NCBI GenBank assembly: GCA_029255685.2
Contig: CM055313.2
Span: 23,723,079-23,787,078, forward strand
DNA length: 64,000 nucleotides
Direction of reading: 5' to 3'
DNA from: Silene conica
Lineage: Eukaryota; Streptophyta; Magnoliopsida; Caryophyllales; Caryophyllaceae
Part shown: one piece after another, positions 11,356 through 23,100 of the stretch
Layout of the letters: every line of letters begins with the position of its first letter
How positions within the stretch are numbered: the stretch's first letter is position 1
The notes under the pieces: generated by a model
The model's database searches: none
What the model was told of the DNA's origin: nothing
What the model saw: only the letters and a program-made list of their open reading frames with translations
Program-made: the position numbers and the translations under genes

Positions 11356-14300
11356 GTCCTATATTCGGGTTTGGGGCTGTGAAGCTTATGTCAAGTGGAG
11401 ACACGAAGACAAGCTAGGCCCATGATCGGTCAAGACTTACTTTGTAGGTTATCCCAAAGGAATTTTTGGTCACTACTTTTACTCACCTACCGAACAAAGA
11501 GTGTTTGTTGCGGCTAGTGCGAAGTTTTTAGAGAAAGAGTTTCTCTCGAACAAACAGAGTAGTAGAATGATGCGTGTCTATTTTATGATGTTTTACATCT
11601 ATTTTTACACGCATTTTGTCGCTCATTTACTATGTTTTGGCCTTTATTTCCCAATTATTGTCTACTTTCATGTTTTTATGCTCTTTTGCAGATTTATGCG
11701 GAAAAGGGACGATTTTATACCAAATTTATGCCCTCGGGATCTTTCATAACCAAGGAACGAAGGAAAGTCAACTCAAAACGTTAACCAAGTACCAAGAAGT
11801 CAACCCGAGAAGAAATCTAAGCGGACCTACAGGAATTTAGGTCGACCGACCTACTACATAGGTCGGCCGACCAGGCCTCTATTATGGAAAGCCCAGAAAT
11901 CCCTGAAGCCCATCAAGTGGTCGACCGACCTACAACATAGGTTGACCGACCTCAGCGCAGACCCAGATTTTTCCGCAAAGCCAATTCAAGTGATTAGGTC
12001 ATTAGGAAGCTCTTTAATTCCGCCTATATAAGCTAATCTCATGTTTAGGGTTAATCATTCAGTTTTATTCAGTCATATCCAGTTTTAGAATACAGTTTTA
12101 GTTTATCTCTCATTAAAGTTTTAATATTAGTTTCACAAACACAATACTTTTCTTTAAGTTGTTCATGGTTCATCAATCTTTCGACAATAATCAATAAAGT
12201 TCGTTCTTTTTTGCCTTAATCCTTATTTTCGGTAATTCCTCTCTTAATTTCAGTTTTATTATTGTTAGTTTAGAATTATTACATCCGGTTAAGTTAGAAT
12301 CCCAAAGCCTTTATTATTATTGCATGTTTAAATTGATGTTCGTTATGATTTCCATGTCTACTCCTGTTTTTATTATTGTTTCAATAGTTATGAGTAGCTA
12401 ATTTCATATGTTAGGATGTAGGGAGTAAATATGCATAGGTAGTATAATTCTCGAATCGACATGTTGCAGACAGGATGTCGACCGATCGGGGTAGCTGGTC
12501 GGTCGACCGACTCGCGTTTGAATTCTGTTTCGCTCTAATTCGTAATCTATCCCTACAATGAGACCAAAGGGAGACTTGTAGGATGTTAGTAATGACTTAC
12601 CCAAGATTGAAAGATACGTGAAGGGCATTGGTTTACGTCTTAAGACGGCTAGGTTACTCAACACTGAAAAGTATGTGACCTAGAATTTAGGAATCACCCT
12701 TATTGTTGACACCCAATAATTGTGAGACCTAGGAACTAATAGCATGGGCCGAAAGGAGTTATTAGGTAGCATAGACCTAAAGGATATGTTACCCCTTACG
12801 CGATTGCAATACATGTTGACTTAGGATTTATACTATCTTAGCTATTTATTACCCGAACATCCTAGCATCTCTTTTACTATAGTTTTATTCTCATCTTTAT
12901 TTACTTGTTTTATTTCTATATTTGTTCCTAGACTTAGTAACAATAAATCAAACCCCCACTTTTGTTACCCTAAAAACATTGACATCAACCAATAAACATT
13001 CCCCACCTCTCTGTGGTTCGACCCTGACTTTCGCTATCTATAGTTAAAGTTTAGGAATTATAAATTTTATCTTTGGTACCCTGAACGACGGGCATCATAG
13101 AACTTTTGATCTGTCAGAGGTTCAAGAACCAGAAACCAACAGTGTGATGGAAGAAAGTGTTCCTTCCACATCTGCTATGGTGTCCATTCCAGAGGAACCT
13201 AGGAGGACGGTTCGAGTTTCTCACCCCCCAGACCGATACATTGGTATGGTTGAGGAAGGTGGTGCAGAAAACCTATTACTCCTTGAGAGTAACGAACCAG
13301 CTACCTACAAAGGAGCCATGACATGTTCCGACTCTAAGCTATGGCTCGAAGCCATGCAGTCCGAAATAGATTCCATGCAAGAGAATCAAGTATGGGATTT
13401 GGTTGATTTGCCCGAAAAGGTAAAACCCCTACAGTGCAAATGGCTTTATAAGATAAAGCATGCACTAGATGGACAACCAGATGTTTATAAAGCACGATTG
13501 GTGGCAAAAGGTTTCACTCAAGTACACGGGTTGCACTATGATGAGATATTTGCTCCAGTCGTAATGCTTAGATCTATTCGGATTATCTTAGCGATAGCCG
13601 CATTTCATGATTATGAGATCTGGCAAATGGATGTGAAAACCGCCTTCCTAAACGGGTTTTTGGAAGAAGAACTGTATATGATACAGCCCGAGGGTTTCAT
13701 CGATCCTAAACATCCTAAGAAAGTGTGCAAGCTCAAGCGTTGCATCTATGGACTTAAGCAAGCATCACGGAGTTGGAATCATCGTTTTGATGACGTGATA
13801 AAACAGAACGGATTCATTCGAAGTGTCGAAGAACCATGTCTGTATATCAAGTCAAGTGGGAGTAAAATCGTATTCCTAGTATTATATGTAGATGATATAC
13901 TACTAATTGGAAACGACATTCCCATGCTTTCGTCGGTTAAGACATAGTTAAAGAACCATTTTAAAATGAAAGATTTGGGTAAGGCACAGAGGATTCTAGG
14001 CATCCACATCTATAGAGATAGATCGAAAAGGATGTTAGCATTGAGTCAAGAAGATTATATAGATAAGATTCTTGATAGATTCAGTATGACAAACTCCAAG
14101 AGAGGTTACCTTCCTGTTGTTCATGGGGTGCATCTGAGTAAGAAACAATCACCTACAACACCGGAAGAAACTGAACGCATGAGTTGGAAACCTTATGCTT
14201 CGGCAGTAGGGTCGATCATGTATGCCATGATGTGCACACGTCATGACGTGGCATATGCATTAAGTATGGTTAGCCGTTACCAAAATAATCCAGGTGAAAG

Positions 14301-14871
14301 TCACTGGATAGCCGTCAAGAACATCCTTAAGTACTTACGAATGACTAAGGATTGGGCACTGGTATATGGTGGAGACATGGAGCTAAGGGCTAAGGGTTAC
14401 ACAGATGCTAGTTTTCAAACCGATCGTGATGATTCTAAATCTGAGTCAGGTTTTGTCTTTACTCTTAATGGTGGAGTAGTCAGTTGGAAGAGTTCCAAAC
14501 AGAGCGTTACAACAGATTCTACAACAGAGTCTGAGTATTTGGCAGCTTCCAAAACTGCAAAGGAAGCTATTTGGATGCGTTATTTCTTACAAGGACTAAA
14601 AGTAGTACCTAGTGTGAAAGATCCAATCACCCTTTATACTGATAACAGTGGTGCAATCTTCTAGGCTAAGGAGCCTAAGTCTAGCAACAAATCTAGACAT
14701 GTACTCAGAAAAGCTCATCGGATAAGAGATTACATGGAGCAAAAGGAGATAGCATTGTGCAAGATTGGAACGGATAAAAACATTGCTGATCCGCTGACTA
14801 AGGCACTACCGCATAATAAACATGAAGGGCACATCTCATCCATGGGGATAAAGCGTGTTCCAGAATTGTAA
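11356..14871 (+). pseudogene. pol: Copia pol remnant: integrase C-terminus, reverse transcriptase, RNase H
   Basis: From 11357 the frame reads SYIRVWGCEAYVKW, the C-terminal integrase region. It stops at 11567, where the solo LTR is inserted, and continues from 13103 (TFDLSEVQEP). The reverse transcriptase shows [11 protein letters not shown] and the catalytic YVDD near 13888-13899. RNase H shows SWKSSKQSVTTDSTTESEYL. The frame ends at TAA 14869-14871, after KRVPEL. In-frame stops occur at 11423-11425 (TGA, where the sister copy has Arg), 13945-13947 (TAG, sister Trp) and 14662-14664 (TAG, sister Gln). The frame is otherwise preserved, so the copy decayed by point mutation after insertion. 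No gag or protease is in the window. The lineage is probably Angela/Tork, judged from the RNase H C-terminus and PPT. Confidence 0.88.
11568..13097. mobile_element. Solo LTR of a Tat/Athila-like Gypsy (1530 bp)
   Basis: It runs TGATGCGTG...GGGCATCA with a TGATGC/GCATCA terminal inverted repeat, flanked by TSD TAGAA at 11563-11567 and 13098-13102. Removing it restores the Copia pol reading. Near its end it has the CTCTGTGGTTCGACCC-type stretch usual in Tat/Athila LTRs. It carries GGTCGACCGACC-like self-complementary repeats at about 11841-11951 and 12479-12515. No internal domain remains, so it is a solo LTR left by LTR-LTR recombination. Orientation is most likely plus by comparison with 28703-30252. 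Confidence 0.9.
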
Positions 14872-15631
14872 TAAACATTGTTTGATTAATGTTTGATCAT
14901 TTCAAATTATTACTTAATAAAATCATTGAATTTCTTTATATTGTATTACATGTGGATTGTACGACAATTTTTGAACACCACACAGTGAACTGTTTTACTT
15001 TATATGTCTGTTTTGTCCGTAAACACCAATATGAGCTGATAACTCAGTTGATTATTTTGTTAGTTGAAGGATGGAAGGTTCAATATTCCATAAGTCAAGC
15101 GTCTGACTGATCAATAACAAATATGGGTATATGATATCGCATAGGACATAGTGACCACAACATAGAGTCCTAAATGTTAAGATACATTAGGTGCCTGGTC
15201 GTGGATGGGACGTCTATCGTGATTCCTAAAGTCGGTTCTTTTGACCATTGTTTATTTCATGCGATATAGACAGTTTTTGGGTGGCTTTGGTTTCTGTCCT
15301 AGGTCGCACCGTAAAAGGAGACCAATCGGACTTTTACTGGGTCATTTCATACTGTGCTTCCATCGGCAGGTCATAAGTCAAGGAAAATATCCAGCCTTTA
15401 TCAGGTTTTATATATATTTCTCAGGGCCACTCGAGGAGTAGTAACTTAAACGCATGGCCATGCTCGAATATGATTCGTATCAGTTATGTTGCTCTCTAGT
15501 CGAGGAAACCACCCCTGATATGATTACTTGGGAGATACGACCTTGTAAGGTAAGACTTTGCAATTTGTCTTCCATTGAGAGGGAGAATAATGCATGGATA
15601 TGAGAATCGTAATCGCGCACACACTTGTAGG
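14872..15631 (+). other. Copia 3' non-coding region between pol and PPT
   Basis: About 760 bp without a gene. It corresponds in position, length and patches of sequence to the minus-strand stretch 25631-26389 of the sister Copia. It holds no extra ORF of note. Confidence 0.6.
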
Positions 15632-15644
15632 ACAAGTGGGAGAT
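15632..15644 (+). other. Polypurine tract
   Basis: ACAAGTGGGAGAT directly precedes the 3' LTR, the same tract as the reverse complement at 25616-25628. Confidence 0.88.
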
Positions 15645-16588
15645 TGTTGGAGTAAATGTCCTCCACAGAGTGTGATTATTTGAGTAAATCTTTTACATGA
15701 TCACGCAGGGATACTTAGTATATTAATCAGTTGATTAACGTTTATCGGTAACGATTGGCTCACTAGAAGTTTGACGTTACTGGCATATGATGGCGATAAT
15801 CAGCTGATCCCTAAAGGTCACACCTATAGGATAGTACTGAGAAATGTGATTATATATTGATATAATTAAATAAATGCTAAACGTAGCTAAATGTAGTTAA
15901 GTAGATGAGAAACATTTAATATGATTAAATAATAACTAGGAGAAATGAATTAAATGTTAATTCTAATAAATATATATAAAAGTTATATTTATTAATTATA
16001 TTTTAATATATGATAGAATATTATAATTGGGATTATTTAATTATAAGATAATTAATTAATATTCTCCGGGAATTAAATTTGTACACCGAAAAGTATTAAA
16101 ATATATATGATATTTTAAGGAAGTTCGAAATAAGAAAACTGACTCAAAATATTATATTATAACGAGGTTTCCTAATTGAAGTACAATACGAACACAAACC
16201 AAAACCCTATATATAGAGGGTTTCGGCCGTGAGGTTGGAGACACAAGAAAAAAAACGTTTTTCCTCTCTTATTCTCCTTGATTAGTTTATCATCTTAATC
16301 TCAAAACAAATCCTCTAAAATAATTAATAGTAATTTAGGAGGAACTTTCAGGGAATCTTTCTCAGTCGTCTTGGGTGCAATTTAAGGAGAACTTCTACCT
16401 TGAAGTTTGGGTTTATACTAGGTTGTTTTTAGGCCGATCTCATATAGGACCAAAGGTTATATCTATGATCCTTGTCATATTATTTCAGATCTATTGTTTT
16501 AATATCAATTCATTTTTGATATAATTCTTGGCAATATTAATCAATAAGTTAATACTTTTATGAGTAATTTAAGAAATTATTTCCTACA
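15645..16588 (+). repeat. 3' LTR of the plus-strand Angela-like Copia (944 bp)
   Basis: It begins TGTTGGAG right after the PPT and ends TTTCCTACA, where Gypsy coding sequence resumes. It holds a TATA-like CCTATATATAGAGG near 16205-16218. The block at about 15727-15830 is shared with the other Angela-like LTRs in the window. The exact end could be two bases later. Confidence 0.82.
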
Positions 16589-17161
16589 CAAGCTATTCTA
16601 GAGCAGCACCATAACACCCTGATCATCACACTAAACATTGGTAACTATGAGGTCAGGAAAGTCATGGTGAATACAGGAAGCTCCGTTAACTTGCTGATGC
16701 TGGATGCCCTGAAGGACATGAGATTCGACGAAAAGGACCTGGCAAAGAAGGCTATTCCCCTGGTCGGCTTCAGCGGAGAAACTGTGCATACCCTCGGAGA
16801 AATCACCGTCCTCACCTACACCGGAGGGATGAACAAACAAGTACGATATTTGGTTATTGATGGTCCATCTACTTACAATGTTATTTTTGGCTGGCCCTGG
16901 ATCCAAGAAATGCGAGCAATCCCGTCAACGTATCATTAGTGCCTGAAATTCCCTACACCGTGGGGGGTCCAGGAGATACGGGGAGATGAGGAGGAGGCCA
17001 GGGACTGCTACAAGGTAGCTCTCAAGAGGACCACCAAGCCGCTAGCCGTAAAAGCATAGCAATTAAAGTAGCTGCATATCCAGGTGGAGTACGTTGAGCC
17101 CCAACAGGCAGAAATAGACGAGGTCCACCTAGATGCGCAGCACCCATAAAGGACCGTGTTC

Positions 17162-18658
17162 TGATGAGTCATATTTATATATACTTTAATGCCTCCTCTT
17201 AGCATCTTTTGTTACGGTTTTGTGATTAGAATTGATATTTATATGTCACTTTTAGTAGAATATCGATACTTCTGTATTTTTGTGTTTAAATGCAGAATGG
17301 ATGCATTTGTGAAACACAAGAGTGATATATAGCACCATGGAATCAACAAGACAAAGCACAAGAAGATATCCAAGAACTAAGGAAGAATAAAGGAAAAGAA
17401 TTGAAGCTACGCGAGCGAAAGAACAACTTCATATAACTAATACCTAGTTATAAGAGCCATATCTCACGCTATGACAATGATAATCAAGTGATTCCAATTG
17501 GAGGTGAAATTTTATCCTTTTAGCTTTCCAACGCCACAAAAATCGCTTGATTCTGACAAGTTACGAAGAAATGGCGGACGTTTGAACTTCAGTGCGCAAA
17601 GCAGGAATTACGCGCTGAGAGGTCCCTCGATCGAGGACAACTCATCCTTGATCGAGGAACCTTTTCTCAGGAACGCACAGCTACGGCAATAGGTCCCTCG
17701 ATCGAGTACATCTTGTCCTCGATCGAGGAACCCTTCAGCGACAGGATTCTTTCCGGAAACCCTCCAAAGTTGCTCCTTATGTTTTATTATATAAGGAGTC
17801 GTGCCCTTTGAGTCTTTTATGCTTTTTTCTACCCTAATTTAAGTCTTCTTTCTTTCTTTTAGTCTAGTTTTACAAACCCTCAAATTAAATTAGTTTTTAG
17901 TTTTATGCATCGGATCTTGCCTTCAATTACGGTATTATTGTTAATCTTTCTTTATTCCTTTTTTCAATTAAGTTCTTGTTATTCCTTCATACCTTTAATT
18001 ACGTTAACAATCGTTTTCCCTCTTTTCTTTGTTGTTGTCGTTGTTGTTATCATGCTTAGCTAATTTATTTGTCTAGGGTGAAAAGGGATCTAGGTGATTA
18101 GAAAGGGGAATGAAACTTTAATGATCTTTAATTGTTAAACTGCTTATTATTATTGTTCTATTGTTGTTTTAAATCTGATTAGTTAATTACTGGCCAAGAT
18201 TAGTTAATTAGTCTCACAAATTAGTCTTAAATCCGACTGTAGATTAAGACTAAGATAGGCCACAACAATTGAATAGACTGACCTAATTATAGCGACCGCA
18301 TGTTAGGTTTAGATCTAAAGATTATATGAATACCGATCGGACATATGATCTTAAATAATAATTTTGCCCAATTGAATTAGTTAAAATCCCATTTCCCTGG
18401 ATAACTGCCTATGTGAACTTGATCCCTAGATCTTTCCTAATAATTGTTTACATCCTTATTTATTTATCTTGCAATTAGTTGATTAGAATCCAAAAACAAT
18501 CAGAGCAACCCAATTGTTACCTTAAGACGAATATAAATATTAACAAACTGAAATTTACCACCGCCTCCCCGTGGATACGATACCCTACTTACTTCTAGCT
18601 ATTTGTTAGTAGTAATCTAGGATTACTTTGATTTAGGGTGACGACTTTACCCTTGTCA
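17162..18658. mobile_element. Solo LTR of a Tat/Athila-like Gypsy (1497 bp)
   Basis: It begins TGATGAGTC and ends CTTGTCA, with TSD TGTTC at 17157-17161 and 18659-18663. The segment 17458-17605 is clearly similar to 29001-29140 of the Athila-like LTR (shared TGATAATCAAGTGATT, TAGCTTTCCAACGCCAC and CGAAGAAATGGC). Next comes a cluster of CCTCGATCGAGG palindromes at 17621-17730. The end has a CTCCCCGTGGATACGATACC stretch typical of this group. No internal sequence remains. Confidence 0.9.
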
Positions 18659-18977
18659 TGTTCGTAGACTCGGAGTGCACCGGGGATCTCTGCCAGCAGC
18701 TCCTCCAGCTGCTCAGGAGGAACATGGACTATTTCGCCTAGTCACATAAAGATATGGTTGACATAGACCCATAAACCATAACACACAAACCCAGTTTAGA
18801 CCCAGGATTCAGGCCCGTGCAGCAGAGGCGCAGGAAATTTGCATCAGAAAGAAACCAGATCATAAACCAGGAGGTGGACAACCTCCTAGAAGCAGGAAAG
18901 ATCAAGGAAGTCAAATATCCGGAGTGGCTATCCAACGTGGTGGTAGTACCAAAGAAGAACGACAAGTGGAGGGTCTG

Positions 18978-19483
18978 TGTTTTGGTAAAATTTCTACCGG
19001 GTCAATTGATTGTGATATAGGTCAAAGTGTCAACCAATATGTGAATGTACGTAGAAAATGAATGCGAAGAACGAAAGAAACAAAAAGAATAACACATGAA
19101 GTTTTGGTGATGCGGAAAAACCCAATGAGGGAAACAACCGCGGGGGGAACGGAACCCCACCAAGTTCTTCACTATTTTCGAGGATGATCGCTGTTTTGAG
19201 CTAAGTACAAATGCGGGCGTGCGTAAGCAAAAATTACAACGTAGAAGTGACTCCATCACGAAAGCCCTAATTCTTCTTTTTTATAAGCTTTGGACTCCTG
19301 GTCCTGGTCCTGGTCAGCTCCAGGAATATAGGAGAGAATCTAGGGGAATATTCCTCTAGGGTTTTGACCTCTTCTCCTCCTTCCAACGTCTCTTTTTTTA
19401 TATGTGCTATCCCCTTGATGGGCTGCTGCTTCTAGGTGTGCTTCTAGGCCCAATGGTATGATAACATGTTTTTAGGTTAAACA
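18978..19483 (-). mobile_element. Short solo LTR, probably Copia (506 bp)
   Basis: It runs TGTTTTGG...GTTAAACA with TSD GTCTG at 18973-18977 and 19484-19488. Removing it rejoins the Gypsy frame at the KWRVC / DFTDL boundary. On the minus strand it shows a TATA-like ATATAAAAAAAG near 19393-19404 and a GGGTTTTTCCGC-type U5 near 19105-19125, both usual in small Copia LTRs. The lineage call is tentative. Confidence 0.8.
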
Positions 19484-19712
19484 GTCTGCATGGATTTCAC
19501 AGACCTGAACAAGGCCTGCCCCAAAGACCCATTCCCTTGCCACATATAGATACCATGGTGGATGCCACTACAGGACATGAAATGCTGACCTTCCTGGACG
19601 CGTGGAGTGGATACAACTAGATCAAGATGGATCCAGCAGATCAGGAAAAGACAACATTCAGATCAGAAAGAGGCATTTACTGTTATAACGTAATGCCCTT
19701 TGGTCTTAAGGC

Positions 19713-20040
19713 CATGTTGAACTGAACTGAACTGAACTTATAGGATCTGAACTGAACTGAACTGAATTTATAGGATCTGAACTAAACTTATAGTAACTGA
19801 ACTAAATTGAACTTATAGGAACGGAACTGAACTTATAGGAACTGAACTGAACTTATAGGAACTGAACTGAACTTATAAGATCTGAACTGAACTTATAGGA
19901 TCTGAGCTGAACTTATAGGATCTGAACTGAACTGAACTGAACTGAACTTATAGGATCTGAAATGAACTGAATTATAAGATATGAAATGAACTCAATTTCT
20001 AAGATCCGAACTTAACTAACTTGATTTAATTTATGTTAAC
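19713..20040. repeat. GAACT / GAACTTATAGG minisatellite
   Basis: A degenerate tandem array built from the pentamer TGAAC, punctuated by TTATAGGATC or TTATAGGAAC about every 20-30 bp. It begins exactly where the Gypsy fragment ends and decays into AT-rich sequence before the microsatellite. Its origin (array expansion or end of an unrecognised element) is unclear. Confidence 0.85.

Positions 20041-20124
<84 letters not shown>
20041..20124. repeat. (ATT)n microsatellite, 3' side of the non-LTR element
   Basis: About 27 uninterrupted ATT units (TAA-type on the minus strand) next to the 3' end of the minus-strand non-LTR element. Confidence 0.97.
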
Positions 20125-23100
20125 GAAGGGTGCGCGCAGCTATCATATAAAAAGAACAAAATTAGAGTTTACATAAAATTGGTGGGCAGCCGAGATACAA
20201 TCTGAGCTCCCACCCCCTTAGCTACAGCAAAGCTAAGCCTAGTAAAAATGTACGCAGCCATCCGCGCCCCTGCATCCTGAGATACCGAGTATTTCTGAAT
20301 CCGCTTCAGCAAGGCAACCGCATCCGAACCCAGCTCCCCAAGCGAAGAGAAAGAGAAAGGAAGGAAACCGTAACCTGCATCCTCACAGCGATCCCTGTAC
20401 TTAGCACACTTGCGCTGAGCAGCATCAACAACAACCCGACCAGGTACAAAATCAGTCATCCCAGTATGAGTCAGAGGGGAGGACCCAGTCAAATCAATAC
20501 ACAAATCACGTCCCCTGTCCCACGAATAAAGAAGCAAATCCGCAGGGCGAAGAGTGCTGCCATGTCCATCGACCAAACCAATGTCAACCTCCTTACCCGC
20601 CGAAATCCCAGACCTATAGCAGATGTCCAATAGAGTATACCAGACAAGGTTATGACGATGCTTAACCCCAACAGTACCAGCACAAGAGACAGCATGATCC
20701 CCAAAAACATCCTCAGCAAAAACCCGAAAGCAAGCAGATCAAGGCCCAGGTACCAAGAAAAGTGGAACACGTAGCCTATACCCAAGCACACAACGGTAGG
20801 TCCTCCTGTTCATAGTCTGACCCAACCCAGAGATAGGAACCGCTCTCAACCAATCAGAAGAGTGAGGCCCATGTTGAGACTTCCACAAAGCAACCTGACG
20901 CGGGGACAAAGAGAAAACCGACTCTGAAGAAGCAGCAACCGTCGAGAAATAAATATCTGCCAATTTCTTCATAAGTTTGGGGGCAGCAATTTCACTAGGG
21001 TTACCAAGATCAGAACCGGTAGTCTCCGAGAAAATCCGCAAGGCATCGGCGAAAGAAGGGCCAAGGTCAATGATACCAGAAGGCCGCAGGAGCCTAGCCT
21101 GCAAATCAGCAGACTGCAAACGGGAAGCCAAGAACGCATAATGTAGCACATCCCCCGCTGCATAAACACCAAGTCCGCCTAAATGAAAGGGGAAAATAGC
21201 AAGGCGCCACTGCCACTCCCCAAACCCAGGCCCAGACGCGGTAACAATGCGCTCCAAGCAAGAACGAAGCGCCGCATCAAAGCGGAGATGAGCCGACCCA
21301 AACGCACCCGGGGAACAAGTACGAAGAGATAAAAAGAGCTTAGAAATACCAGTACATGCCCGAAGCAAAAGCAACTCACGCTGCGGGTCCTCGATCCTCG
21401 CGACTAAGTCAATAAGCTCAACAGTCTTAGTCACTCTCCTCTCCACAAGCTCACTGCTAAAAATAGGGCAAGTACTGACAGGCCCGCCCAAAACCGAGAC
21501 ACCCCGTAAAGGACGAGCGATAGAAGTGGGGAAAACACCGGAAAGCCGACTCCGGGGGTCCTAAATAGGCCAAAAGAGCTCAGTCTTAGCAACATTAAGA
21601 TGAAGACCCAAACTAGGGCCATCAGCCAAAAGCAAATCCAACACTCTCCCCACCTCCAACGTATCTCCAACAATAGTACCATCATCCAAGTACCAGGCCT
21701 GCATAGCAAGATCAAAGGAATCCCGAATTTTGCACACCAAGGGATGCAAAACCAACGCGAAAAGCAACGGCCCCAAAGGGTCACCCTGCTGAACTCCCTG
21801 ACAAGACCGCAAGCAATGTTCCCCATAATACAACCGGGCAGGGCGAGAATAACAAAACTCCACCCAACGGGAAAGACCCGGGCAACGACGACGAACCTCT
21901 TGAAGCATGACTGTCCGGTCAACAAGGTTGAAAGCATTCCGGAAATCAACCAGCAACATAGAAAGCCCTACCTCACCACCACGAGCCTCCACAAGCCGGT
22001 TCAAGGCATGCAAGATAGCCTCTCCTCCACCGGACACCCAAACCCCAAACTGAAGATCCGAAAAATAAGAAGCCAAAGAAGGACCAACCAAAAAAGCACC
22101 CACCTTAGAGACCAGCCGTCTCCAGACCGTGTCAATCGCAATAGGACGAAGACCACCTCCGGGCTTAACCAGGGGGGTGAGCGGAGCACTAGCAAGGTAC
22201 TCACCGAGAGCCGGCGGGCACTGACCGTCTAAAAATAGATTAAACACCCTAGTAATAGAATCGAGCAAATCATCAGAGATAGCCACCGCAGCCCCACTCA
22301 AACAATCCATGAAGTGCCGAAAACCATCCCTCCCACAAGAAGTGCCACGTGGGAAACTACGAATCATATCCAACACCACTGCGGAAGAAGCAACAAGTGG
22401 AGGATGATCCTCAGGTAAAGGAGGTAAACATGGTGAGGGGACGACCGGATGCTTCTCCTGCAAAGCCTCAAAAGTGGCAAAAGAGTAGGGTGCGACACCA
22501 GAAGAAGAGAGCACCCGAACGGCAGCAGTATAATGGCCATCGCTAATTTTCCGCCGACATTGGCGAAGGTTAAGCTCTCTCAAATCAAGCTCCTCATCCA
22601 CATGAAATGGAGGAGAACCCTCAGCCAAACACTCCCGGAACAGCTGTAACCCCCCTCCCGGTGTCCCCCAAGCAAGGATAGCCTCAGCAATACTCTCCTC
22701 CTGCCGCTACCGCCCGACAGCCGACCTACACTCGACATTACTCCGGGGAGTGAAGGTCTTGAGAATACAAAGAGGCAGAACAAACAACCGAATCCAGCAG
22801 GAGAGATTACCAGGAGAGCCAGCCACCTCATCCAAAACCCCCTTCAAAACCCGAGCAAACCCAAGCCGAAGGCCCAAAGAACACAAACGATCAAGCGAAG
22901 CTATAGACCACTGATCAAGCTCCACCCCAACATCAGACACGGGAACAGATGGAGACAGAGCCGAAGGTCTAGGGATACCCTGAATAACGAAACGGACAAC
23001 ACCATCACCACAATCCGGAGGGTCTACAATATCACCCCCTACATGATGACATCTAGAGCGAAAGGCACGGGTCTTAAGACATACCCCGCAAAGCCAAACC

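Larger units (their letters stand above)
11356..16588 (+). mobile_element. Angela-like Ty1/Copia retrotransposon, plus strand, 5' part outside window, with nested solo LTR
   Basis: The visible part holds the integrase C-terminus, reverse transcriptase, RNase H, a 3' non-coding region, a PPT and the 3' LTR. It was cut on the left by the minus-strand Copia derivative and internally by a solo LTR (11568-13097). At 16589 the interrupted Tat-like Gypsy pol resumes, so this Copia inserted into that Gypsy. Several in-frame stops show it is dead. It is a close relative of the minus-strand Copia at 24663-61564. Confidence 0.85.
16589..19711 (+). pseudogene. pol: Tat-like Ty3/Gypsy pol fragment: protease and start of reverse transcriptase, interrupted twice
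   Basis: 16600-17156 encodes a retroviral-type protease region (MVNTGSSVNLL, then GEITVLTY, VIDGPSTYNVIFGWPW and RAIPSTYH), typical of the Tat lineage. The catalytic DTG is NTG here. Between the two solo LTRs, 18664-18977 encodes the N-terminal reverse transcriptase (RRRKFASERNQIINQEVDNL, then LEAGKIKEVKYPEWLSNVVV). Beyond the second insertion, 19489-19711 continues with DLNKACPKDPFP, TFLDAWSGYN and MPFGLK, where it stops abruptly at the minisatellite. Stops at the expected Gln and Trp codons (near 16937, 18738 and 19618) show a dead copy. The LTRs of this element are not in the window. Confidence 0.85.

Noticed and set aside
20041-20124. (ATT)n read simply as the 3' tail of an RTE-type LINE
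   Set aside because: Not excluded, but a similar array also flanks the 5' end and the protein lacks an APE domain, so target-array insertion fits better.
21600-22232. 210-codon plus-strand frame
   Set aside because: Antisense shadow of the non-LTR reverse transcriptase frame, with Thr/Pro/Gln-rich composition typical of such shadows.
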